Shown piece by piece: positions 54,734 through 63,006 of a DNA stretch of 64,000 bases. This DNA comes from Pseudomonas oryzae. Its GTDB lineage: Bacteria > Pseudomonadota > Gammaproteobacteria > Pseudomonadales > Pseudomonadaceae. A model generated the notes under the pieces. The model worked only from the letters and a program-made list of their open reading frames with translations. It was not told where the DNA came from and ran no database searches. The first letter of the stretch is position 1. Each line of letters opens with the position of its first letter. The stretch is taken from positions 310,001-374,000 of the forward strand of contig NZ_LT629751.1 in NCBI RefSeq assembly GCF_900104805.1. Direction: 5' to 3'. The position numbers and the translations under genes are program-made.

Positions 54734-56074
54734 ATGAAGAGCCCGGAGGAGTTGCTGCAGTTCGCCGAGCGTCTGGCGGCGGTCGACGAGGTCGAGTGCG
54801 TGACGCCGGACCTCAACGGCATCCCGCGCGGCAAGACCATGACTGCCGAGGGCTTCCTGTCCGGGCGCCGCCTGCAACTGGCGCGCGGCGTGCTCCTGCA
54901 GTGCCTGATGGGCGGCTATCCGCCGGCCCGCTTCTACGGCAGCGACGATGGCGACGTGGCCCTGCGTGCCGATCCGCAGCAGATCCACATCCTGCCGTGG
55001 AGCGACACGCCGCGTGCGCTGGCGATCTGTGACGCCGTCGAGATCGACGGCCGGCCCTGTGCGCTGTCCACCCGCGGCCTGCTGCGCCAGGTGCTCGACG
55101 GCTATGCCGAGCTGGGGCTGCGTCCGGTGGTGGCCACCGAACTGGAGTTCTACGTCTTCGCGCCCAACCCCGACCCGCGCGACGGCTTCCTGCCGCCGGT
55201 GGGCAGCGACGGGCGCCGCGAGGTCGGCGCTTCGGCCTTCACGGTGTCCTCCGGCAACGGCCTGCGGCCGTTCTTCGCCGAGGTCTATCGCTGCATGGCG
55301 GCGCTCGGCCTGCCGCGCGACACCTTCATGCACGAGATGGGCACCAGCCAGTTCGAGATCAACTTCCCGCACGGCGACGCCCTGCGGCTGGCCGACCAGA
55401 CCTTCCTGTTCAAGCATCTGCTGCGCGAGGTGGCGCTCCGCCACGGGCTGATCGCCGTGTGCATGGCCAAGCCGCTGGGCCAGGTGCCGGGCAGCTCCAT
55501 GCACATCCACCAGAGCCTGGTCGACGAGCGCGGCCGCAATGTGTTCAGCGACGCCGACGGCGAGCCCAGCGCGGCCTTCGCCCATTTCATCGGCGGCCTG
55601 CAGGCCAGCCTCGCCGAGTTGACCCTGCTGCTGGCGCCCAACGTCAACTCCTACCACCGCCTGGCGCATCCCTACGCTTCGCCGAACAACGCCTGCTGGG
55701 CGCACGACAACCGTGCCGCCGGCCTGCGCATCCCGGCCAGCGGTCCGGAGGCACGGCGGGTGGAGAACCGTCTGCCGGGCGCCGACGCCAATCCCTACCT
55801 GGCGCTGGCGGTGAGCCTGGGCGCGGGCCTCTACGGCCTGTTGCGCGGCCTGCAGCCGAGCCTGCCGGCGCGCGGCGAGTTCGAGGTGCCGGATGCCCTG
55901 CGCCTGCCGACCAGCATGAACGAGGCGCTGCACCGTCTGCAGCGCAGCACCCTGGCCCGCGAGCTGTTCGGCGACGAGTTCATCGACGGCTACCTGGCGA
56001 CCAAGAGTATCGAGCTGGCCGACTTCCTCGAGGAGATCACCCCATGGGAACGTCGCCAGCTGGCTTCGATCTGA
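54734..56074 (+). CDS. Glutamine synthetase family protein (glutamyl-polyamine synthetase-like)
   Basis: A 446-residue GS-fold ligase of the subgroup that glutamylates polyamines or other amines (PuuA/PauA/SpuB type). GS motifs are present: ATELEFYVF, GTSQFEINFPHGD, PLGQVPGSSMHIHQS and RIPASGPEARRVENR-like ATP/glutamate-binding sequence. The adenylylation-loop Tyr of housekeeping GS is not apparent. GGAAGGAA precedes the ATG. It stands alone except for the downstream MFS gene. The amine substrate is not determinable. Confidence 0.88.
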   Translation: MKSPEELLQFAERLAAVDEVECVTPDLNGIPRGKTMTAEGFLSGRRLQLARGVLLQCLMGGYPPARFYGSDDGDVALRADPQQIHILPWSDTPRALAICDAVEIDGRPCALSTRGLLRQVLDGYAELGLRPVVATELEFYVFAPNPDPRDGFLPPVGSDGRREVGASAFTVSSGNGLRPFFAEVYRCMAALGLPRDTFMHEMGTSQFEINFPHGDALRLADQTFLFKHLLREVALRHGLIAVCMAKPLGQVPGSSMHIHQSLVDERGRNVFSDADGEPSAAFAHFIGGLQASLAELTLLLAPNVNSYHRLAHPYASPNNACWAHDNRAAGLRIPASGPEARRVENRLPGADANPYLALAVSLGAGLYGLLRGLQPSLPARGEFEVPDALRLPTSMNEALHRLQRSTLARELFGDEFIDGYLATKSIELADFLEEITPWERRQLASI

Positions 56075-56171
56075 ATCTGTCGATCTAACACGAATTTCGC
56101 GGTGGCCTCGGCCGCCGCTCCCGGCGCGGCAAGTGTGCTTGCCGGTTGTCCCGGTCTGCTGGAGCCTGACC

Positions 56172-57518
56172 ATGCCCCGTTCGATGTTCGCTTTTCCCTC
56201 GCTGTACACCGCGACCCTGCTGATGCTGCTGGGCTCGGGCCTGCTCAGCACCTACATTGCCCTGCGCCTGGCCGCCGATGGCGCGGCCAGCCAGGCCGGC
56301 TGGCTGATGGCCGCGCACTACGCTGGCCTGGTGCTCGGTGGCAAGTTCGGCCATCGGCTGATCAGCCGGGTCGGCCACGTGCGTGCCTACGTCGCCTCCG
56401 GCGGCGTGGTGACCGCGGCGGTGATCGGCCACGGCCTGCTCGACTGGATTCCGGCCTGGATGGTGCTGCGCTTCCTCATCGGCCTGGGCATGATGTGCCA
56501 GTACATGGTGGTGGAGAGCTGGCTCAACGAGAAGGCCGAGCCGCACAAGCGCGGTCGGGTGTTCTCGGTGTACATGGCCGCCTGCTACCTGGGCCTGACC
56601 CTCGGCCAGCTGGTGCTGACGGTGCGTCCGGGGCTCGGTCTCGAGCCGCTGCTGCTGGTGGCGCTGTGCTTCGCCCTGTGCCTGGTGCCGGTGGCTACCA
56701 CCCGGCAGATCCACCCGGCGCCGCTCAAGCCGGCGCCGCTGGAGCCGCGCTTCTTCCTCAAGCGGGTGCCGCAGTCGATGACCACCGTGGCGGTGGCCGG
56801 CCTCACCTTGGGTGCCTTCTATGGTCTGGGGCCGATCTATGGTCAGGGCCTGGGCCTCAGCACCGAGCAGGTCGGCCTGTTCATGGGTACCTGCGTGTTC
56901 GCCGGCCTGGTGGTGCAGGCGCCGCTCGGCCGCCTGTCCGATCGCTTCGACCGCAGTCGGCTGATCCAGCTGATCTCCCTGGCGCTGGCGCTGACCTGCC
57001 TGCCGCTCGGCCTGCTCACCGACATGCCCCTGCCGGCGCTGCTGGGGCTCGGCTTCGTGGTCAGCCTGCTGCTGTTCTCCCTCTATCCGCTGGCGGTGGC
57101 GCTGTCCAACGCCCACATCGAGCAGGAACGTCGTGTCGCCCTGTCGGCGATGCTGCTGGTGGTGTTCGGCATCGGCGCCTGCGTGGGGCCGCTGATCGCC
57201 GGCGAGCTGATGAACTACGGTGGTCCCGGCCTGCTCTACCTGTTCGTCGCCGGTTGCGCGCTGATCCTGGTCTGGCGCGTGCGGCCGAGTCCGGCTGCAC
57301 GGCGCGACCAGGTCGATCAGACCGAGCAGACGGAACCCGATCCGGTCGCCGTGCCCCTGGCGATGGCTGGCGCCTCCCTGTCCACTGCGCGGGATGCGCG
57401 CAGCGATGAACCGGGCCCGCCGGCGCCGGCCAGCGGTGATCTTGACGCCGGTGCCTCGACGGCGGAAGGCTCCGATTCCGCGGCGTCATCGGAGGAAAAA
57501 CCGAAAGCCGCAGAGTAG
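56172..57518 (+). CDS. MFS transporter with long disordered C-terminal tail
   Basis: A 448-residue major facilitator with 12 hydrophobic segments across residues 1-375. It resembles the YcaD-type subgroup: GKFGHRLISRVGHVRAYVASG between helices 2 and 3, and VVESWLNEKAEPHKRGRVFSVY in helix 5. The last roughly 75 residues are Ala/Asp/Pro/Ser/Glu-rich and probably disordered, longer than usual for the family. TGGAG precedes ATG 56172. An export role is plausible, but the substrate is unknown. It lies 97 bases after the GS-like gene. Confidence 0.87.
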   Translation: MPRSMFAFPSLYTATLLMLLGSGLLSTYIALRLAADGAASQAGWLMAAHYAGLVLGGKFGHRLISRVGHVRAYVASGGVVTAAVIGHGLLDWIPAWMVLRFLIGLGMMCQYMVVESWLNEKAEPHKRGRVFSVYMAACYLGLTLGQLVLTVRPGLGLEPLLLVALCFALCLVPVATTRQIHPAPLKPAPLEPRFFLKRVPQSMTTVAVAGLTLGAFYGLGPIYGQGLGLSTEQVGLFMGTCVFAGLVVQAPLGRLSDRFDRSRLIQLISLALALTCLPLGLLTDMPLPALLGLGFVVSLLLFSLYPLAVALSNAHIEQERRVALSAMLLVVFGIGACVGPLIAGELMNYGGPGLLYLFVAGCALILVWRVRPSPAARRDQVDQTEQTEPDPVAVPLAMAGASLSTARDARSDEPGPPAPASGDLDAGASTAEGSDSAASSEEKPKAAE

Positions 57519-57559
57519 AGCGCATTTATTACGGGAAGTGATGGCGTTTTGAAAATCGC

Positions 57560-57573
57560 GTCATAAAATTGAC
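57560..57573 (+). promoter_or_regulatory. FleQ-box-like operator upstream of the fleQ paralogue
   Basis: GTCATAAAATTGAC matches the published FleQ consensus GTCAATNAATTGAC at 11 of 13 defined bases; the two mismatches are an AT/TA swap. It overlaps the -35 hexamer of the candidate promoter, so binding would be expected to repress. The consensus is recalled from the literature on P. aeruginosa FleQ. Confidence 0.55.
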
Positions 57574-57597
57574 TGGTGTGGACGTTTTGGTTTTACT
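57569..57597 (+). promoter_or_regulatory. Candidate sigma70 promoter of the fleQ-fleN-like pair
   Basis: TTGACT (57569-57574), a 17-base spacer and TTTACT (57592-57597) lie 72 bases before the start codon, in an unusually AT-rich patch. Confidence 0.5.
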
Positions 57598-57668
57598 GCC
57601 AGCGCCGTGCCGGCGACAAGCTGTTGTCGCCGGCTGTCCAGTTACTTCATTCCTGCCCCGGGCCGACC

Positions 57669-59138
57669 ATGTGGCGTGAATCGCGAATCCTCCTGATTGA
57701 TGACAATCCGCAACGACGCCACGATCTGGTGGTGATCTTCGAGTTTCTTGGCGAGGCCTGCTCCAGTGGCACCAGCACCGAGGTGGTTGCCGGCCTGCCG
57801 GCCGAAGAGCTGGCCCAGCTGTCCTGCGTGCTGCTCGGCCAGGTCGACAGCAAGGGCGGGGTGCCGCGCCTGCTCAAGCAGCTGGGCGCGCCGGCAGCCA
57901 ACCTGCCGCTGCTGCTGATCGGCGAGCAGAGCACCCTCGACTGGTCGGAAGACCTGCGCCGTCGCGTGCTGGCCCGCCTGGACATGCCGCCGAGCTACAA
58001 CCAGCTGCTCGACTCGCTGCACCGGGCCCAGGTCTACCTGCAGGTCTACGACGTCGCCATCGAGCGCGGCCTGCAGCGCGAGTCCAACCTGTTCCGCAGT
58101 CTGGTCGGTACCAGCCGGGCGATCCTCCAGGTCCGCCAGCAGATGCAGCAGGTGGCCGGGACCGAGGTGGGGGTGCTGCTGCTCGGCGAGGCCGGTACCG
58201 GCAAGGAAGTGGTGGCGCGCAACCTGCACTACCATTCGGCGCGCCGCGAGTTCCCCTTCGTGCCGTTCAGCTGCACGGCGATCGATCCGGAGCTGCTGGA
58301 CAGCGAGCTGTTCGGCTACGAGGAAGGCGCCTTTCCGGGCGCCATCGCCAGTCGCCGCGGCCGCCTCGAGCTGGCCAACGGCGGCACCCTGTACATCGAC
58401 GAGGTGGCCGACCTGCCGGCGGAGCTGCAGGTGCGCCTGCTGCGCGTGCTGCAGGAAGGCAGCTTCAAGCGCCTGGGCAGCGACCAGGTACACCCGGTGG
58501 ACGTGCGCCTGATCGCCGCCAGTCGTCACGATCTCGATCGGCGGGTGGCGGAAGGTAGCTTCCGCGACGATCTCTATTACCGCCTCAACCAGTTCTCCAT
58601 CGAGCTGCCGCCGCTGCGCGAGCGGGTGGAGGACATTCCCCTGCTGCTCAACGAGCTGATCGCGCGCCTCGAACACGAGAAGCGCGGTTCGATCCGCTTC
58701 AGCTCGGCGGCGCTGATGTCGCTGTGCCGCCACGACTGGCGCGGTAACGTGCGCGAGCTGGCCAACCTGGTCGAGCGCCTGGCGATCATGCATCCCTACG
58801 GCGTGATCGGCGTCGGCGAGTTGCCGAAGAAGTTCCGTCACATCGAGGAGGAGGTGACCCTGGCCGGCAACGTCGTGGCCGAACAGGGCTCCAGCGTGCT
58901 GCCGCCGGGCGCCCTGCCGGGGCTGGATGTGCCGGCGCTGCTGCCGGTCGGTGGGCTCGATCTCAAGGATTACCTGAACAATCTCGAGCGCTCGCTGATC
59001 CAGCAGGCGCTGGACGACGCCGGCGGGGTGGTCGCCCGCGCCGCCGAGCGCCTGCGGGTGCGCCGTACCACTCTGGTGGAGAAGATGCGCAAGTACGGCA
59101 TGGGCCGGCGCGATGACGACGAAGGAGATCTCGCGTGA
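57669..59138 (+). CDS. FleQ-like enhancer-binding protein with altered sigma54 loop (GAFPGA)
   Basis: This 489-residue protein is clearly homologous to FleQ, the c-di-GMP-responsive master regulator of flagella and exopolysaccharide. The N-terminal receiver-like domain lacks a standard phosphorylation pocket (MWRESRILLIDDN). The AAA+ domain has Walker A GEAGTGKE (173-180) and Walker B TLYIDE. The residues corresponding to c-di-GMP contacts are kept (LFRS 141-144, R184/N185, E329, R333). The Fis-type helix-turn-helix at 440-475 is nearly identical to FleQ. The sigma54-contact loop reads GAFPGA at 220-225 instead of GAFTGA, so activation of sigma54 promoters should be lost. It overlaps a FleN-like gene by 4 bases. 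Confidence 0.88.
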   Translation: MWRESRILLIDDNPQRRHDLVVIFEFLGEACSSGTSTEVVAGLPAEELAQLSCVLLGQVDSKGGVPRLLKQLGAPAANLPLLLIGEQSTLDWSEDLRRRVLARLDMPPSYNQLLDSLHRAQVYLQVYDVAIERGLQRESNLFRSLVGTSRAILQVRQQMQQVAGTEVGVLLLGEAGTGKEVVARNLHYHSARREFPFVPFSCTAIDPELLDSELFGYEEGAFPGAIASRRGRLELANGGTLYIDEVADLPAELQVRLLRVLQEGSFKRLGSDQVHPVDVRLIAASRHDLDRRVAEGSFRDDLYYRLNQFSIELPPLRERVEDIPLLLNELIARLEHEKRGSIRFSSAALMSLCRHDWRGNVRELANLVERLAIMHPYGVIGVGELPKKFRHIEEEVTLAGNVVAEQGSSVLPPGALPGLDVPALLPVGGLDLKDYLNNLERSLIQQALDDAGGVVARAAERLRVRRTTLVEKMRKYGMGRRDDDEGDLA

Positions 59139-59989
59139 ACGGCGCGCCTGCGCAGAAGCGCGCGGCGCCGCAGGTGATCGCCATCGCCAGCGGCAAGGGT
59201 GGCGTCGGCAAGACCCAGGCGGCGATCAATCTGGCCTGGGCGCTGGCCGCGCGCGGGCGGCGGGTGATGCTGCTGGATGCCAGCTTCGCCCTGCCCAACG
59301 TCGACGTGGCTCTCGGTCTGACCCCGCGGCGCACCGTGCAGGATGTGCTGGCCGGGCGCTGCCGTCTGGTCGAGGCGCTGAGCCACGCCACGGCGGGCGT
59401 GCAGGTCATCGCCGGCTCCTCCGCGGCGGACTCGCCGTGCGAGCCGGGGATGCGCCAGCTGGCCGGTCTGGTCCAGGCCTTCACTGCCCTGCCGCAGGCC
59501 CCCGAGGTGCTGCTGATCGACTGCGCGCCGGGTATCGGCCCGGCGGTGACCACCCTGCTGCATGCCGCCAGCGAGGCGCTGCTGGTGGTCAACGATGAGC
59601 CGGCCGCGCAGGCCGATGCGCTGGCGCTGATCAGCCGGCTCAACCAGCGCTACGGCATGAGCCGTTTCCGTCTGCTGGCCAGCATGACCTTCGCCCAGCA
59701 GGAGGGCAGGGGGCTGCACGAGTCGTTGCTGCGCCTGACCGAGCCGCTCTCCGGCGTATCGCTCGACTATGTCGGCGCCATTCCCTTCGACGAGTCGCTG
59801 CGCCGCGCCGTGCAGCGCCAGCGTCCGCTGTTCGAGGTGTTCCCGCGCAGCCGCGCGGCCCAGGCCTACGCGGCGCTGGCCGAGAAGGTCGACGGCTGGG
59901 CGCTGCCCGGCTCGCCACGCGGGCACCTGGAGTTCTTCGTCGAGCAACTGATCGCGATGCAGACGGCGCCGCGCCGGGCGAAGGCCTGA
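59135..59989 (+). CDS. FleN-like MinD/ParA-family ATPase with altered switch motif
   Basis: A 284-residue homologue of FleN, the ATPase that binds FleQ and limits flagellar number. The deviant Walker A is intact (GKGGVGKT, 20-27). The switch I motif reads LDASFALPNVDV, where FleN has LDADLGLANVDV. The second Asp (position 50), needed for hydrolysis in MinD-type ATPases, is Ser here. Walker B is VLLIDCAPGIG. The C-terminal PRGHLEFFVEQL matches FleN. Translation starts at GTG 59135, overlapping the FleQ-like stop (GTGA). fleQ and fleN are normally in separate flagellar operons. Confidence 0.87.
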   Translation: MNGAPAQKRAAPQVIAIASGKGGVGKTQAAINLAWALAARGRRVMLLDASFALPNVDVALGLTPRRTVQDVLAGRCRLVEALSHATAGVQVIAGSSAADSPCEPGMRQLAGLVQAFTALPQAPEVLLIDCAPGIGPAVTTLLHAASEALLVVNDEPAAQADALALISRLNQRYGMSRFRLLASMTFAQQEGRGLHESLLRLTEPLSGVSLDYVGAIPFDESLRRAVQRQRPLFEVFPRSRAAQAYAALAEKVDGWALPGSPRGHLEFFVEQLIAMQTAPRRAKA

Positions 59990-60065
59990 GCCGGCCTGCG
60001 ACAGCCTGCCGCATCTCCTCCTTAAGCTGGTCATAACCTGTCGAAAATACGATCTGCGGCGCTGT

Positions 60066-60088
60066 GGGGCGCATGTATAATGCGCCCC
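60066..60088 (+). promoter_or_regulatory. ccmA promoter -10 inside a 9-bp palindrome
   Basis: A perfect TATAAT (60076-60081) sits across the loop and start of the right arm of the inverted repeat GGGGCGCAT/ATGCGCCCC (arms 60066-60074 and 60080-60088). The -35 is poor, which suggests activator dependence. The ccmA start is 67 bases downstream. Confidence 0.55.
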
Positions 60089-60148
60089 GACTCCATCCCG
60101 GCAGGTCCGGGTGTGTTTTCGATCGCTCTGCAGACGGGTAGCCATGCA

Positions 60149-60796
60149 GTGACCAGTCCCTTCCTCGAAGCCGTTGCGCTCGCCTGCGAGCGGGACCTGC
60201 GCATGCTGTTCGAGCGGCTCGACTTCGCGCTGCATCCCGGCGAAATGCTGCAGATCGCCGGCCCCAACGGCAGCGGCAAGACCAGCCTGCTGCGCCTGCT
60301 GGCCGGGCTGATGCAGCCGACCGAGGGGGAGATCCGTCTGGCCGGCAAGCCGCTGGCCGAGCAGCGCGGCGAGCTGACCCGCAACCTGCTGTGGATCGGC
60401 CATGTCGCCGGCATCAAGGGCCTGCTCAGCCCCGAGGAGAATCTCGCCTGGCTGTGCGCCCTGCACACCATGGAAACCCGCGACGCCATCTGGCAGGCGC
60501 TGGCCGCGGTCGGCCTGCGCGGCTTCGAGGACGTGCCCTGCCACACCCTGTCCGCCGGCCAGCAGCGCCGTGTCGCCCTGGCCCGCCTGTACCTCGATCC
60601 GCCGCCGCTGTGGGTGCTCGACGAACCCTTCACCGCCCTCGACAAGTACGCCGTGGCCCAGCTCGAGGAGCATCTGGCCGACCACTGCGAGCAGGGCGGC
60701 ATGGTGGTGCTGACCACCCACCACACCCTGACGCGCAAGCCGGCCGGCTACCGCGAACTGGATCTGGCCCGCGCAGGAAGCGTCGCCGATGAGTAA
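60149..60796 (+). CDS. ccmA: Haem exporter ATP-binding protein CcmA
   Basis: CcmA is the ATPase of the CcmABCD complex that releases holo-CcmE during cytochrome c maturation. The 215-residue product has Walker A GPNGSGKT (38-45), ABC signature LSAGQ (134-138) and Walker B VLDEP (156-160). I chose GTG 60149, which gives [16 protein letters not shown]. The frame is open to 60080, but that part carries the promoter. The stop overlaps ccmB by 8 bases. Confidence 0.93.
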   Translation: MTSPFLEAVALACERDLRMLFERLDFALHPGEMLQIAGPNGSGKTSLLRLLAGLMQPTEGEIRLAGKPLAEQRGELTRNLLWIGHVAGIKGLLSPEENLAWLCALHTMETRDAIWQALAAVGLRGFEDVPCHTLSAGQQRRVALARLYLDPPPLWVLDEPFTALDKYAVAQLEEHLADHCEQGGMVVLTTHHTLTRKPAGYRELDLARAGSVADE

Positions 60797-61460
60797 CGTG
60801 TTCACCCAGCTGCTGGTGCGCGAGGCGCGCCTGCTGTGCCGCCGCCCGGCCGAGCTGCTCAACCCGCTGGTGTTCTTCGGCATCGTGGTGGCGTTGTTCC
60901 CGCTGGCCGTCGGCCCGGAGAGCAAGCTGCTGGAAACCCTGTCGCCGGGCCTGGTGTGGGTCGCCGCGCTGCTCGCCGTGCTGCTGTCGCTGGACGGCCT
61001 GTTCCGCAGCGATTTCGAGGACGGCTCGCTGGAGCAGTGGGTCCTTTCGCCGCACCCGCTGCCCCTTCTGGTGCTGGCCAAGGTGCTGGCACACTGGCTG
61101 TTCTCCGGCCTGGCGCTGGTCCTCCTGGCGCCGCTCCTGGCGCTGATGCTCGGCCTGCCGGCGCGCTGCGTGCCGGTGCTGCTGCTTTCCCTGCTGCTCG
61201 GCACGCCGATCCTCAGTCTGCTCGGCGCGGTCGGCGCGGCGCTGACCGTCGGCCTCAAGCGCGGCGGCCTGCTGCTGGCGCTGCTGATCCTGCCGCTGTA
61301 TATCCCGGTGCTGATCCTTGGCAGCGGCGCCCTGCAGTCGGCCCTGCAGGGATTGCCGGCGGCCGGCCACCTGTTGTGGCTGGCCAGCCTCACCGCCCTG
61401 GCGGTGACCCTGACTCCCTTCGCCATCGCCGCCGGCCTGAACATCAGCGTCGGCGAATGA
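60789..61460 (+). CDS. ccmB: Haem exporter membrane protein CcmB
   Basis: CcmB is the membrane partner of CcmA. The 223-residue protein has six hydrophobic segments and typical family sequence: [23 protein letters not shown] at the start, [21 protein letters not shown] in the middle, and a C-terminal [16 protein letters not shown]. It overlaps ccmA by 8 bases. Confidence 0.95.
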   Translation: MSNVFTQLLVREARLLCRRPAELLNPLVFFGIVVALFPLAVGPESKLLETLSPGLVWVAALLAVLLSLDGLFRSDFEDGSLEQWVLSPHPLPLLVLAKVLAHWLFSGLALVLLAPLLALMLGLPARCVPVLLLSLLLGTPILSLLGAVGAALTVGLKRGGLLLALLILPLYIPVLILGSGALQSALQGLPAAGHLLWLASLTALAVTLTPFAIAAGLNISVGE

Positions 61461-61613
61461 AGTGAGGCATGGGCAAACCGATGAAAAGCGTCGCGCGCAC
61501 AGCCGGGACCGGGCGGCAACGGGCGGGGGCGCGGCGTGTGCAGACAGTCATGAGCAGGCCGGGCCTGTTCCCAACGCAGTATCGGCAAGTGCAGCAGTTT
61601 TGAGGCGGTTTTC

Positions 61614-62357
61614 ATGAATTGGACGTGGTTTCACAAGCTCGGCTCGCCCAAATGGTTCTACGACATCAGCGGCCGCTGGCTGCCCTGGCTGAGCGTGGCC
61701 GCGGCGCTGCTGCTCGCCGTCGGCACCGTGTGGGGGCTGGCCTTCGCGCCGCCGGACTACCAGCAGGGCAACAGCTTCCGCATCATCTACATCCACGTGC
61801 CGGCGGCGATCCTCGCCCAGTCCTGCTACATCATGCTGGCGGTGGCCGGGGTGGTCGGCCTGGTGTGGAAGATGAAGCTGGCCGACGTTGCGCTGCAGTG
61901 CGCCGCGCCGATCGGCGCCTGGATGACCTTCGTCGCCCTGCTCACCGGTGCGGTGTGGGGCAAGCCGACCTGGGGCGCCTGGTGGGTGTGGGACGCGCGG
62001 CTGACCTCGATGCTGATCCTGCTGTTCCTCTACTTCGGGGTGATCGCCCTCGGCCAGTCGATCAGCAACCGCGACAGCGCGGCCAAGGCCTGCGCCGTGC
62101 TGGCCATCGTCGGTGTGATCAACATCCCGATCATCAAGTACTCGGTGGAGTGGTGGAACACCCTGCACCAGCCGGCCACCTTCAAGATCACCGAGAAGCC
62201 GGCGATGCCGCCGGAGATGTGGATCCCGCTGCTGATCATGGTGCTCGGTTTCTACTGCTTCTTCGTCGTCAGCCTGCTGCTGCGCATGCGCCTCGAGGTG
62301 CTCAAGCGCGAATCGCGGGCCAGCTGGGTCAAAGCCGAAGTGGAGCGCAGCCTGTGA
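61614..62357 (+). CDS. ccmC: Haem lyase/handling protein CcmC
   Basis: CcmC loads haem onto CcmE in the periplasm. The 247-residue protein has six membrane segments and the tryptophan-rich WWD motif (about 116-131, [12 protein letters not shown]). Two conserved periplasmic haem-axial histidines are visible, His61 (YIHVPAA) and His185 (NTLHQP). A 153-base gap separates it from ccmB. Its stop overlaps the ccmD GTG by 4 bases. Confidence 0.96.
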   Translation: MNWTWFHKLGSPKWFYDISGRWLPWLSVAAALLLAVGTVWGLAFAPPDYQQGNSFRIIYIHVPAAILAQSCYIMLAVAGVVGLVWKMKLADVALQCAAPIGAWMTFVALLTGAVWGKPTWGAWWVWDARLTSMLILLFLYFGVIALGQSISNRDSAAKACAVLAIVGVINIPIIKYSVEWWNTLHQPATFKITEKPAMPPEMWIPLLIMVLGFYCFFVVSLLLRMRLEVLKRESRASWVKAEVERSL

Positions 62358-62530
62358 GTTTCGAGTCCTTCGCCGATTTCCTCGCCATGGGCAAGCATGG
62401 CCTGTACGTGTGGACCTCCTACGGCATCAGCCTGGCGGTCCTGGCCCTCAACGTCGCGCTGCCGATCCTGGCGCGCCGCCGTTACCTGCAAGACGAGGCG
62501 CGCCGTCTGCGCCGGGAGAGCAAGCAATGA
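62354..62530 (+). CDS. ccmD: Haem exporter protein CcmD
   Basis: A 58-residue single-pass membrane protein that joins CcmC and CcmE and helps release holo-CcmE from the CcmABC complex. Family features are [20 protein letters not shown] followed by one hydrophobic segment (about 22-40) and a basic tail [10 protein letters not shown]. It starts at GTG 62354 (GTGA overlap with ccmC) and its stop overlaps the ccmE ATG (ATGA). Confidence 0.93.
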   Translation: MSFESFADFLAMGKHGLYVWTSYGISLAVLALNVALPILARRRYLQDEARRLRRESKQ

Positions 62531-63006
62531 ACCCTGTCCGCAAGAAGCGTTTGTTCATCATCCTCGGCATCCTCGCCGGCGTCGGCGTGGCGGTAGGCCT
62601 GGCGCTCAGCGCCCTGCAGCAGAACATCAACCTGTTCTACACGCCGACCCAGATCGCCGCCGGCGAGGCGCCGCAGGACACCCGCATCCGCGCCGGCGGC
62701 ATGGTCAAGGAGGGTTCGGTGAGCCGCTCCAACGACTCGCTGGACGTGCAGTTCGTGGTTACCGACTACGCCAAGGACGTGACCATCCAGTATCGCGGCA
62801 TCCTCCCCGACCTGTTCCGCGAGGGACAGGGCATAGTCGCGCTCGGTCGCCTCAACGAGTCGGGCGTGCTGGTCGCCGACGAGGTGCTGGCCAAGCACGA
62901 CGAGAACTACATGCCGCCGGAAGTGACCAAGGCGCTGCAGGACAGCGGCAAGCTGCCGGCCGGCATGCCGCCGGCGGCCATGGGCGGCGCGGAGGGCAAG
63001 CAATGA
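62527..63006 (+). CDS. ccmE: Cytochrome c maturation haem chaperone CcmE
   Basis: CcmE binds haem covalently in the periplasm and hands it to CcmF. The 159-residue product has an N-terminal signal anchor (about 9-30), an OB-fold beta barrel, and the haem-binding HDENY motif with His124 and Tyr128. A flexible Gly/Pro/Ala tail ends the protein. It overlaps ccmD and ccmF by 4 bases each. Confidence 0.96.
   Translation: MNPVRKKRLFIILGILAGVGVAVGLALSALQQNINLFYTPTQIAAGEAPQDTRIRAGGMVKEGSVSRSNDSLDVQFVVTDYAKDVTIQYRGILPDLFREGQGIVALGRLNESGVLVADEVLAKHDENYMPPEVTKALQDSGKLPAGMPPAAMGGAEGKQ

Noticed and set aside
61469-61603. 44-codon frame (MGKPMKSVARTAG...) in the ccmB-ccmC gap
   Set aside because: GAGG is only one base from the ATG, composition is random-like, and no small gene is known at this place in ccm operons.
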